A stretch of DNA of 64,000 nucleotides from Anaspis maculata. Lineage: Eukaryota; Arthropoda; Insecta; Coleoptera; Scraptiidae. Of this stretch, positions 46,805-58,800 are shown piece by piece; within the stretch, counting starts at the first letter, position 1; every line of letters starts with the position of its first letter. The notes beneath the pieces were generated by a model. It was not told where the DNA came from, did no database searches, and was given only the letters and a program-made list of their open reading frames with translations. The stretch lies in the NCBI GenBank assembly GCA_949128115.1, contig OX421964.1, positions 15,214,892 to 15,278,891 of the forward strand, read 5' to 3'. The position numbers and the translations under genes are program-made.

Positions 46805-49800
46805 CGTGTAGAAATTGAGTAGTTGTACTCCTCCACGGGGAATGAAGTTAGAGCCTTGGAACTTTTTTTGAATGATAGCTGATGTCCCCAAGGGTGGCCA
46901 ATGGCCATTATTTTTGTTATCCATACACTGACCGTGGGTTCCACCAAAATATTTAACCAGCTGATAGCTAACTCGAGATTTATTTTGATGAATTCTGGCC
47001 AAATGATCAATGTAAATTCAGGTTTCACGTTGAGTAATTAACCAAAGGGTGGTATACTTGCGATTTAACGTATTTTCCAAAATGAATCTACCAACATTGA
47101 CCAGAGAAAAATCCGTTCAATCTCGGTTTAGCTTAAACCGCTCTTAAATTTTTTAGTGGAACCCGTGGTGAGAGAATTTTTAAATATCGCGGGCTGTCAT
47201 CGTTAAGCTGTGTGTCGGAAAATATTCAATAATTAGTTTTGCCCCCTATTCCATGTATAATGTGTGTGATGCCAGAACAGCCATTCTGTCTTCATGTTTA
47301 GTTTGAGGCCCTGCGGGCCCTCTTGTCTTCATGTGTCGTTTGAAAACATTTTTGTGTCTTCTTGTGCTTGTGGCTTTCGGAACTAGTGTGCCCCGTTTGG
47401 GTCTCCTTGTGTTCTTCGAAAGCCTACTGGGCCTTCTTCTCGACCTTCTTACATTGTGTCGTGGCTTTCGCACCTTTGATGAACCCTTGTGTCTGCTTTT
47501 GTGTCATTCGGAACCCCAAAAATGGGCCCCTTTTTGTCTTATTGTGCTTTTGAATACTTTGATGACTCCCGTTCATGTCTTATTGTAACGTCCGGGGCCC
47601 CAACGGAGCCCCTTGTGTCTTGCTGTAACGTTTCGAGCCCCAGTGAGGCTCTTTGGGGCTCGGTGTATCGTTCGGAGTCTTGATGAAATATCCCGAGAAA
47701 TATCCCTGAACGTCAAGCGCGCTGTTTGAATATACTGTATTAGACAATTTGGTAGCTTAGACGAATCGGCAGCAGTGTCTCTATCACCTGTGGGGATCCA
47801 GGTTCGAATCCTGCGGAGGACGCCAATAGTAGAACAACTTTTCTTAGGGGAAAAACGTGCTGTATAGAACGTGCTGTAGTGCTGTCTTAATTGTAAAAAT
47901 TAGTATAAATAGGTGCGGAACCTCCTATGACATAAAACTATGTTGAAAAGTGATGGAAAGTTAATTTATATAAAATCGTGTCGAAAATGTGTTATATTAT
48001 AGCGACCAAAATCATTTCGAAAGTGCCACTTTATAGCACTAGTGTTATAAATAGTACTAGTGCTATAAACTGGTACAAACCTAGTACTTCTACGACTGTG
48101 AACGTTCCATTAAAATATGTGACCGCTTCAGGCAGCTCAATACCACAGACTGTGAATGTTCCAATAACATCTGTGACCGCTTCAGGTAGCCCCAATGCAC
48201 AATCTGTATCACAGGGTGTACTGATATTAATTTATATATTTCATAGATTTCCCTCGTTCTATTTTACCTTCGTTTTCGGCACGATTTTATATAAAATAGT
48301 GTATATGCCTCGTTCCCAAAGTACCTTTATGTCACCTCGTGGTGCATGTAAACCTCGCTTCGCTCGGTCCACAACCCGCACCACTCAGTGCCATAAAGTA
48401 GTACTTTGGGAACTTGGTATATAATATACTATTTTCTTCAAAAATACACATCCAAAATGCGACGTTATATATGTACGTCAAAAAGTGATATCTACGAGAT
48501 GTGGAATAGCGATGTAGATAGTATTTCACATTTGGACATCTTTGAGATATCTCATTCATGTTCTAATTACCCGGACACGAGCCCGGACATAAGAGGTAGG
48601 TAACAGAGATGTCCACTCAACATCGCATAGACTTTTTTGTTAACATCGCAGTTGTGACTGGAACATCTAAGTGATGTCACAGAGATGTTTTCTTGCTGAG
48701 TGGGTAGGTAGTCTTTCTATGCTGCAAGGTGCAGCAGCCCGATAAAGAGGTCCTGTGAAAATCTGTAGGCGGTGTTATATCTTCAACAAGTGAATATCCC
48801 CTCACGTGCGTGAGTCGCAATAGAGCATTCTCATAGTGCAGATCTGTCATTGATAGAAATGAAGTCCGGCTTGAAAATTGAATGTTCATCTAAGACAAGA
48901 GTAAGTCTCACTTTTCATGACAATCGTTCCACTAATGAAGAATTTCAATATGGCGGCCAAGATGGCGGCGGGATCATAATATCCTACTTGAAAATAAGAA
49001 TGATTATACGAGATAAGGGTAAATTCCAATAAGTTTCATGACAATCACTCCACTAATAACAGATTTCAATATGGCGACCAAGATGGCGGCGAAATCATGA
49101 AATTCAGCTTGAAAATAAGAATGTTCATACAAGACAAAAATTCATTCCAAGTTTGATGTCAATCGTTCCACTGATAAGAGATTTCAATATGGTGGCCAAG
49201 ATGGCAGTGGAATTATGAAATTCAGTTCGAAAATAAGAATGTTCATACGTGACAAGGGTAAGTTCCAAGTTCCATGAAAATCGTTCCACTGATAAGAAAT
49301 TTCAATATGACAGCCAAGATGGCGGTGGAATCATGAAATTCAACTTGAAAATAAGAATGATCATACGAGACAAGGGTATAAGTTCCAAGTTTCATGAAAA
49401 TCGTTTCACTAATGAGAAATTTCAATATGGAGGCCAAGATGGCGGTGGCATCATGGAATTCAACTTGAAAATGATAATGATCATACAAGACAAGAAAAAC
49501 TTCCAAGTTTCATGTCAATTGTTCCAATAATAAGAGATTTGAATATGGCGGTCAAGATGGCGGCGGAATCATAAAATTCATCTTGAAAATAAGAATGTTC
49601 ATACAAGACAAGAATAAGTTCATGACAAGAATCAATAATAAGAGAATTTAATGTGGCGGTCAAGATGGCGGCGGAATCATAAAATTCATCTTGAAAATAA
49701 GAAAGTTCATACAAGACAAGAATAAGTTCCAAGTTTGATGACAATTGTTCCACTAATGAAAGATTCAATATGGCGGCCAAGATGGCGGTGGAATCATAAA

Positions 49801-52800
49801 ATTCAACTTGAAAATGATGATGATTATACGAGACAAGGGACAAGGGTGAGTTCCAAGTTTCATGACAATCCTTCCACTAATAACAGATTTCAATATAGAG
49901 GCCAAGATGGCGGCGAAATCATGAAATTCATCTTGAAAATAAGAATGTTCATACAAGACAAGAATAACTTCCAAGTTTGATGTCAATCGTTCCACTAATA
50001 AGAGATTTCAATATGGCGGCCCAGATGGCGGCGGAATCATGAAATTCAGCTGGAAAATAAGAATGATCACACGTGACAAGGGTAAGTTCCAAGTTTCATG
50101 AAAATCGTTTCACTAATAAGAAATTTCAATATGGCGGCCAAGATGGCGGCGCAACCACGAAATCCAATCTGTCCACTAGCAAGGCTCTAGCTTCATTCCC
50201 GGAGGAGGAGTTCAACTTCTTAGAAGTGCACAGTAAATCTTTGGTTTTTGATAATAATAATGATAACTATGTATGGATAAAGAAAATAATGGCCATTGGC
50301 CACCCTTGGGGACATCAGCTATGATTCAAAAGAAGTTCCAAGGCTCTAACTTCATTCCCCGAGGAGGAGCACAACTATACTCAATTTCTACACGGACAGC
50401 CAGACAGACAGACAGACAGACAGACAAACCGGCCATATAAGCGTCATTTTCTCACGAAAATGCGCTAAAAAGCCGCCTCTTTCGATTTTTAATTTTCAAT
50501 AATTTTTGTGGGAACAATGGATATATAGTGATAAGGATGAGAATGTGGTGAGGGTGCGTTGACCACTTGAATTTGAACCAATCCGGCATCACAACGCCTA
50601 ATTTACAGTTATCAGTGTAAATTTACAGTTTTAAAGTGTAAATTTACAGTTTTAAAGTGTAAATTTACAGTTTCAAAGTGTAAATTTAAAGTTTACAGTT
50701 TCAAAGTGTGAATTTACAGTTTACAGTTTCAAAGTGTAAATTTACAGTTTCAAATTGTAAATTTACAGCTTCAAAGTGTAAATTTACAGTTTCAAAGTGT
50801 AAATTTACAGTTTCAAAGTGTAAATTAGGAAAAAACACTGCAGTGGCCGCTCTACGCCTTCGTACATTCCCTCCAATGTGATCTGCTCCGTTTGTTACCT
50901 CAACGAAAGCGAATCACTGGAACATCTACTTTTTAGATGTCCTTTGTACGAGGGACTTCGTCATTCGCTTCCTGATGGGCTGATTGATCGCGAGAGTTTG
51001 GTTTCCTTCGTTGACTTAATTAACTTGAATTCGTTAAAGTTGCTGTCCAATTTTGAACTCGGTTTTCTTTTTAATATTTAGAAGCGCTAGCGATTACAAA
51101 AAATTAATAATGAATTTCGGAAAAACAGCCTTTTCAGATGGCAGAATAGTAGACGAATTTCGAAATAACAATAAATCTAAGAATAGTTATAAGATAATTC
51201 TATCTATGAAGTCCGTCACTCTAAAAACCCCTATTAGGTCTCCAACAGAGAGAAAGCTGAAGCAGCTTAGCTCAAACTGGAAGAACTTGTGGCGGGATAA
51301 TTTATTTAAATCGCTAATACTGCTTCATTGCCGACAGTGTTCATGTATATTAAACACTGAAGAACGCATTGAGTTGATACTCTTGTCACTTGGTTGAGAA
51401 GTAGTATTTTTTCGTTTGAGGATGACTCGTGGGAGCAGCGAAGAAACTGGACATAACCTTCAACCCTCTACGCACCGCTATCATGTCAGTTACCCATTAG
51501 CGAAAAAAGGGGCGATTTGTCAAGGCAGCTATTCATCAGCAAAATAATTAGAATGCTATGTTTTATGCTTAAGGAGAGGCAGTTGAAATAAACTGCTTGA
51601 CAATTGAACTGCAACACCTAAAAATGAGGTTCGTTTTCAAATTGAGATAGCTCGAAAAATATTTGACGGATTCCAGAAATTCAGACATGTGAGGAAAGAT
51701 CATTTCTTTGACTATCGAATGCTGGTATTGATGATCAGTTTGATTGCACAATTCGTCATATACAGGGTGCCAACGGAGAACGTGCAGATATGGGCAATCT
51801 TTCACCTTGTACAACTTTCGAAAAAAAAATCCGAGATTTTTTCTATCACCTGCTTTTGAAAGGTTGTATCATTATGCCAAAACAGTTTTGAAATTTTGAC
51901 CCCAACTTTTTTTTTCCAAAAATTGTGCTCAATTTTCTGAAATATGCACTTTCTGATTAAGAAAAAGAAATGGAGACATTGTTTGTTTTCAAACGCCGTC
52001 CATATTGAATTTGCTCACGAATATTTTCATTTGAGCCTCCACATCCCCTAGGAACTACCCCTTTTGGGACACCGTCTGACAACAAGATATGCAATGCTTC
52101 ATTTAAAAGGCCTAAGAAAAGTACTCATCAATAATTGGATTGAAACAAGGATACTACGATGACCCCACACGTACAGCTCCCTAAAAGCCACCCCTTGACT
52201 TCAAGGGGTAGTTCTTGTTTCAAGAAGGTAGCTGTTGGGATGACCTACGCAAAAGGTCATTGTGTAGCATCACTTTTGTAGTGGAACAGTTGAAAAAGAC
52301 GGTTTTTGCAATTTTCATGTATTGCATGTCTTATCATATACCAACCCTGTCCCGGTCCCTTGAAGTCAAAGGGTGGTTTTCAGGGAGCTGTACGTGTGGG
52401 GTCATCGTAGTATCCTAATTTGAATCCAATTATTGATGAGTACTTTTCTTACGCCTTTTAAATGAAGCATATTGCACATCTTGTTGTGAGACGGAGACGG
52501 TGTACCAAAAGCCAAAAGGGGTAGTTTCTAGGGGATGTGGAGGCTCAAATGAAAATCTTCGTAAGCAAATTCAATATGGACGCCGCCGTCGTTTGAAAAC
52601 AAACAATGTCTCTATTTCTTTTTCTTAATCAAAAAGTGCATATTTCAGAAATTTGAGCACAATTTTTTGAGAAAGAAAGTTAGGGTCAAAATTCCAAAAC
52701 CGTTTTGGCATAATGATACAACCTTTCAAAAGCAGGTGATGGAAAAAATCTTGGACTTTTTTTTCAAAAGTTGTACAAGGTGAAAGTTTGCCCGTATCTG

Positions 52801-55800
52801 CACGCTCTCCGTTGGCACCCTGTATATAACAAATTGTGCAATTAAACTTATCATCAATACCAGCACTCGATAGTCAAAGAAATGATCTTTCCTCACATGC
52901 CTGAACTTCTGGAATCCGTCAAATACTTTTCGAGCTATCTCAATTTGAAAACGCACCTAATTTTCAGGTGTTGCAGTTCAATTGTCAAGCAGTTTATTCA
53001 CTCAAATTAGAGAAATTAGGCTGGGCCCAAATGTCGATCAAAATTAAATTCAAATAAATCATCAAGACGACAGGCAATCATCACAGATATTTGCATACGT
53101 ATGAGAAATTACACACTTATGTATATCACATAATAGTGGAGCGAAATCGGCCTGAAAAGTCGTCGTTGTTTTTTTGAAGGTATAACAGCACCAAACCTTA
53201 TAGGTCTTATAGAGAATTAAGTTCCACGTATGTATGGTCATTTTGGGGATGATCTTGTGGTAGGGATCTTTTTTATGGGTAAAAAACCTCAAAAATTGAA
53301 AATGAGCAGTTCAGCATTCACAACGTTATATTTCTGGATCCAGTTGAGCTATCGGCCTGTTTTTTTTTTAAATAAAAGTACATGGAAAAACCTTTCCAAC
53401 GGTTCCCACCAATTCGAGAAAGTGGTGACAAAATTCAGCGTAAAACTGGTCCCACGTGGCCCAAAATATTTCCAAACGCGATAGTGTCCTTAAGCATAGA
53501 AGTGTCGTAGGAGACGGTAATGGGGATTGAAATTTGGAAGGATCTGAAGACAAGTTGGCTCAAAATGACCTCCTATAATACCCTGGATACACTGGAAAGC
53601 CGAAAAAAGTCAATTTTGAGGGGCTGTAGCTTTGTTATTAGACTGAACGAGAGGATTCTTGACCTTTTCCAATAAGCAAGTTTCCTGTAAGCGAATTTAT
53701 TCTGAAGGATTGGTTGTTCAAGTTGGCGGTAAAAATTAGTTTATCCAATCCTATTGAATAATGCACGCATTATCACGCGCATACATGCCTGCATTTTTCA
53801 ATAAGACTGGATAAAGCATAGTATTCTACTCGCGGGTAATGGCTATCACTCATTCGGGTGATTTACGACACTCGTCAAGGCTCGTGTCGGCAAACTGCAT
53901 CATCATGAGTAAGAAGCAATCATTACCCGCTTGTTGAATAATATACTATTTTTCTACGACCACCTATGAAAGTGACGTCTACATGTTCTTGACACTTTGA
54001 AAGTACAAAATATCACACATGATTATCTAGACGTCTTTTACCTGCGAAATTGACATTTTTCAGCTTTTCCGCCACAATTATTATCCACCGACACGTACGT
54101 TTTCTTATGCGTACGCTCTTCTGCATACATTCAATCGTAAATAACACATTTACACGGTGTTATGAATATTATAACTGTAACTAAATACTGCGGCCACCAT
54201 AACTGGACAAAATGACCAATCCAAAGAAGGAAACCCAGAAAAACACTTACCTTATAATGAGATGAGACATACAAAGAAACTAGTCTTTGTAAAAATTGTT
54301 CTGATACTTTATGGTATGAGAACAGAGTGTCTCTGTTGATGTAGTATAAGTCGCACGCGTCTGGATGGGGGAAACCGCTCACTATGGGCGTCACTGAAGT
54401 TGCATCCAGACACAAGAGCTTGGTCAGCCAGCTTTCCACTTCGTCTCCAGGTCGGTAACGAATCGATTCGTCCAAAGTTATCTAAATAAAATTACAAAAT
54501 AAGAACAGAAATACAAAATTACCATCAGATTCTTTTAATTCATTCAAATACAGGGTGGTCCATCCTAGCGTAATTATCCCATAGCGGCTTTACCATTCAA
54601 GACAGAAAAAACCGGTTGTCACCCCAAAATTCACCGACGAGTAGCAAGGAATGGATGGAATTTGAAATTTTATCATGAGACGTCCCTTAGGGTGGGAAGT
54701 TAGAGAAAAAGATTGAAGAATTGAGATATTTTCTCTAACTAGGGTTTCATTTAGAGCTCCATCATTTGAGTCTCGTCTCAATAAGCTAGGCCGGTGAATT
54801 TTAAAGCGGAAAACTCTCGGAAAACTTGAAAAATTTCGAGAGAAATTGCCTGGAATGTTAAATAATCAATTATCCTTTGTTTGAAAAAGTTGGTATAAAG
54901 CTGTTCACAAGCTAAAAAAATAGAAATTTGCAGTTTTTCATAAGGAACCAAATTATGTAGAAAGAAAAGCGAGTGAGGCAGTCAGAGGCATTGGTACATG
55001 GATAAAGGTGAACGATATGAAACTGGCACCACAGAAAGATTGAAAATAATTTTCAGCAAATTGAATTTTTTTTAAATTTGAATTTTCTGGGAAAACCTCA
55101 AAAAAATTCCAATTCATCTTATTATGAAGGTCGTCAATTACGGCTTCACTTGAGGCTCCATCACTTTCGATAACCCAGGCCTGTTTTACATTTTCAACAG
55201 GGAAATTTCCGGGAAATTGAAAAGAAAATTATTGGAAAATGTTCAAGAGCCAGTTACCTCTTATTTAAAAAACAAGTAAGTATGCCTTCACGTGCGTGAG
55301 TCTCAGTAGCGCATTTTCTCAAAGAGGCATATTATGAACGTAAAGGAATTTGGTTGAAGGAGAAACACCATCCCTTGTCCACTTTCTTCATTCAAAACTC
55401 ATTGTGATATTTTGTTATCAGAATGGGGTACTTGCCAATGAAATAGATTTGAATAAAAATTCTTTCACTCATCAATATTTTTTTGTTTGAGGGCGGGAGC
55501 TGGGAGCGGCGACTAATCAACAGTAGTCTATTCTTTTCCCATTCTTAGTCGGCTATCCATATAGCGAAAGAATCAGATCGCTATGTCTTCGGGTTTATGT
55601 TTTTCATTTATCTCTTACTTTGAGAGCAGCGTGTGGGGGTGGCAGCATTCGGCAAAGTGACTGTTGCACAGTTTGAGTTAGGAGTTTCTAAATGTTTTTA
55701 AGGAAATATGACAATCAGTGAAAATTGTGAAAGTTGCATTTTTTTTGTTTGGGGGCGGGAGCTGGAGGCGGCGACTAATCAAAAGTGGCCTATCTCTTCC

Positions 55801-58800
55801 CATTTTTAGTCAGCTATCTATATAGCGGAACAATTAGATCGCTATGTCTTCAGGGTTATGTTTTACATTTATCTCTTACTTTGGGGGCGGCGTGTGGGAG
55901 CGGCAGAGTTTGGCGAAGAAATTCTTCCACAGTTTGAGTTTGGAGTTTCTGAATGTTTGAGGTAACATTAAAATGTAAATCAGTGGAAATTATTGAAAGT
56001 TGCACTTTTTTCTTTTGGGGGTGGAAGTTGGAGGCGGCGCCATATTAAAAGTAGCCTATTCTTTCCCTTTTTTAGTTAGCTATCCATATAGCGAGAGAAT
56101 TAGATCGTTATGTCTTCGGGTCTATGTTTTTCATTCATCTCTCACTTTGAGGGCAGCGTGTGGGGGCGGCAGCATTCGGCAAAGTAACTGTTGCACAGTT
56201 TGAGTTGGGAGTTTCTAAATGTAAGGGAAATATGACAATCAGTGAAAATTGTGAAAGTTGCATTTTTTGTTTGTTTGGAGGCGGCAGCTGGAGGCGGCAG
56301 CTGGAGGCGGCGGCTAATTAAAAGTGGCCTATCTTTTTCTAATTTCAGTCAGCTATCAATATAGTGAAAAAATTAGATCGCTATGTCTTCAGGTTCATGT
56401 TTTACATTCATCTCTCACTTTGGGGGCGGCGTGTGGGAGCGGCAGAGTTTGGCAAAGAAATTCTTGCACAGTTTGAGTCAAGAGTTTCTGAATGTTCGAG
56501 GTAACATTATCAGCTAAATCAGTGAAAATTGTTGAAAGTTGCACTTTTTTTCTTTTGGGGGCGGAAGCTGGAGGCGGCGCCATATCAAAAGTAGCCTACC
56601 TTTTTCCATTTTTAGTCAGCTATTCATATAGCGAAAAACTTAGATCGCTATGTCTTCGGGTTCATGTTTTTCATTTATCTCTTATTTTGGGGGCGGCGTG
56701 TGGGAGCGGCAGCGTTCGGCTGAGCAAATGTTGCACAATTTGAGTTGGCAGTTCCTACATGTTTAAGGGAACATCTCAATCAGTAACATTTATGAAAGTT
56801 GCACTTTTTATCGTTTGGGGGTGGAATCTGGGGGCGGAATCTGGGGCGGCGACTAACGAAAAGTAGCCCATCTTTTCCCATTTTTAGTCAGATATTTATA
56901 TACCGAAAGAATCAGATCGCTATGTCTTCGGGTTCATGTTTTTCATTTTAAAGTGATTGGGGGCGGTTTTTAGCAGTTTTTTCATGTCGGCGGCGCATAT
57001 TGAAGACGGAATGTTTCTTGGCTTACGTTTATAAGTGGCAACTATGTATTATCTAAAAAATGAGAACACCAGAGCATCAGGTCTGGTAGAAAGTGCAATA
57101 TTATGTTATTTCAAGTTTATCGGGGGCGGTTTTCTCTATGTTGACGGCGCAATATGGACATCCAATATAGCCTAGCCCTCCTTTGGGAGTGGCAGCTATG
57201 TAACAGTGAAAAAATTAGAAAGCTAGGTCGTCTAGTTTGGGAGGGGTTCGAGGAACGGACGGACGGACGGACGGACGGACGGACGGACGGACGGACGGAC
57301 GGACAAAGCGGTTGGAATAGCGATTTTCATCGAGATGGAAAATGCGCTAAAAATGGTGAAAATCTGTTCACGGAATAAAAAGTTGGAAAGTTTGCAGTTT
57401 TTCCAGAAATGAAAACTCGGAAACCGTGGGTCCGATTTCGAAAATTATCCCTCCAAAAATTAATTCAATCTGGGATTCAATTTTTCTCCAACTTTCATTC
57501 TCAACATGTCTGCACCTAAAGTGAATATTTTGTGGGGCTCACCCTCACCGTATGTCAAAGTTTGCATTGCAGTTTTTTCAAATTCACGGAATGTGCTAAT
57601 TTCATTTTGAAAAAATTACCGTCGGAAAACCGGAACCGTGCCGGTTTTGAAAATTAGTCTACACGACGCCCAATCCAATATACTTTCGATATCAGTTTGA
57701 GTCTTTCGAAAAAGTCGATCCCCGAGCAAGAATTAATTTTTGAGTGGAGTACTGGATCAAAAGCGAGTCGTCGTGGTCAAAATACGGGCGAGAGGCCCTC
57801 TCGAGTGCCAACGGCTAGGAGAAATTTTGAAAATTCATAACGCTCGACTGGACAATGGTGGAAGATTGCAACTGCAGACTCAGTTTGACTCTTTTGTTCT
57901 ATTGCTTTCTGCCAAATTTGGTCTCAATCCATTGGATAGATTTTGAATAATAAAATGATAAAGTTTTGAACTTTGACATTTTTCATTATTTGACAGGTGA
58001 CAGATAGGGCAATACTTTGAACTGTTCTGGATACAGGTTTTTGTCGGCTTTCAAACTGCATATCGCAAGTCCAGTTCCGTGAGATAAAGCTTCTGCCATT
58101 TTTTGATAGTGACACTTCCGTTTGACGGATGACAGCCAAAAACTAATGGCGGCTTTACAGAACTTCGTTTGTCGCCGGCGACAGTCCCCCACTCCACTGT
58201 AGTTGAATAATTTGAACGACACGACGACAGAAACTCGTGTCGCGGGAATTATGGAGGGAGGTAGGGGAGTACAGACAGATCGAATCCCATTGGCCAGCGA
58301 CACTGTCGCCGGCGACAAACGAAGTTCTGTAAAGCCGCCATAATGGGCTCATTCGACGGTGAAACCATGTCTGTGTACCAAATTTCAAGTTGATCGGATA
58401 GACGTTGAGGTTTTCGATTCCACTACCACATGTCAAGTTTCATCACTTAGTTTTGAGAAGCAAGGCCGCTACAATTTTTTCAAGTTAACTCTGAAAATGC
58501 GATTTTTTCAGTTTTTAATTTTTGGAAGACAACTTGGAAAGCTGAGCACGAAATTGCAAAAAAAAAACTGTTCCATAAAAAAATACGTTTCGTTTACTCC
58601 GTCAAAATGGAACACGCTGTATGGCAGAAAATGATTTCAGGTCATAGGTCTAAAATAGCTGTATTACACTACACAATTTCTTGTACAATTTCTTGAACCA
58701 TCTGCCAAAATAGTGTCAAAAAACAATGAACTTGATTGTTGATCTGACAGATTGTACAAGAAATTGTACATGAAATTGGGTAGTGTAATACAGCTATTAC

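Larger units (their letters stand above)
46369..50862. mobile_element. 4.5-kb inverted-repeat element with satellite arms
   Basis: The outer ends CGAAGGCGTAGAGCGGCCAC are exact inverted copies. Each arm then carries a 21-bp tandem array, CTCACCACATTCTCA-type spacer sequence, the GCGCATTTTC motif and a CTGT microsatellite (arms about 46369-46960 and 50270-50862). Inside lie a tRNA-like sequence and an 11-copy tandem array. No transposase was recognised. Confidence 0.65.

Noticed and set aside
47748..47824. Functional tRNA gene
   Set aside because: B-box is perfect, but acceptor pairing is poor and the anticodon loop lacks the invariant T33; reported only as tRNA-like.
47978..48424. 148-codon frame with an internal TVNVP..(Y/S)VTASGS repeat
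   Set aside because: Repetitive and located inside a mobile element; no family recognised and no supporting splice or promoter context.
48895..50004. Open frames of 75-120 codons on both strands
   Set aside because: Translations of the 119-bp tandem array in several frames; repetitive peptide with no domain.
48895..50165. Regular repeat considered as a CRISPR-like array
   Set aside because: Whole units repeat with no unique spacers, in an insect genome; it is an ordinary tandem satellite.
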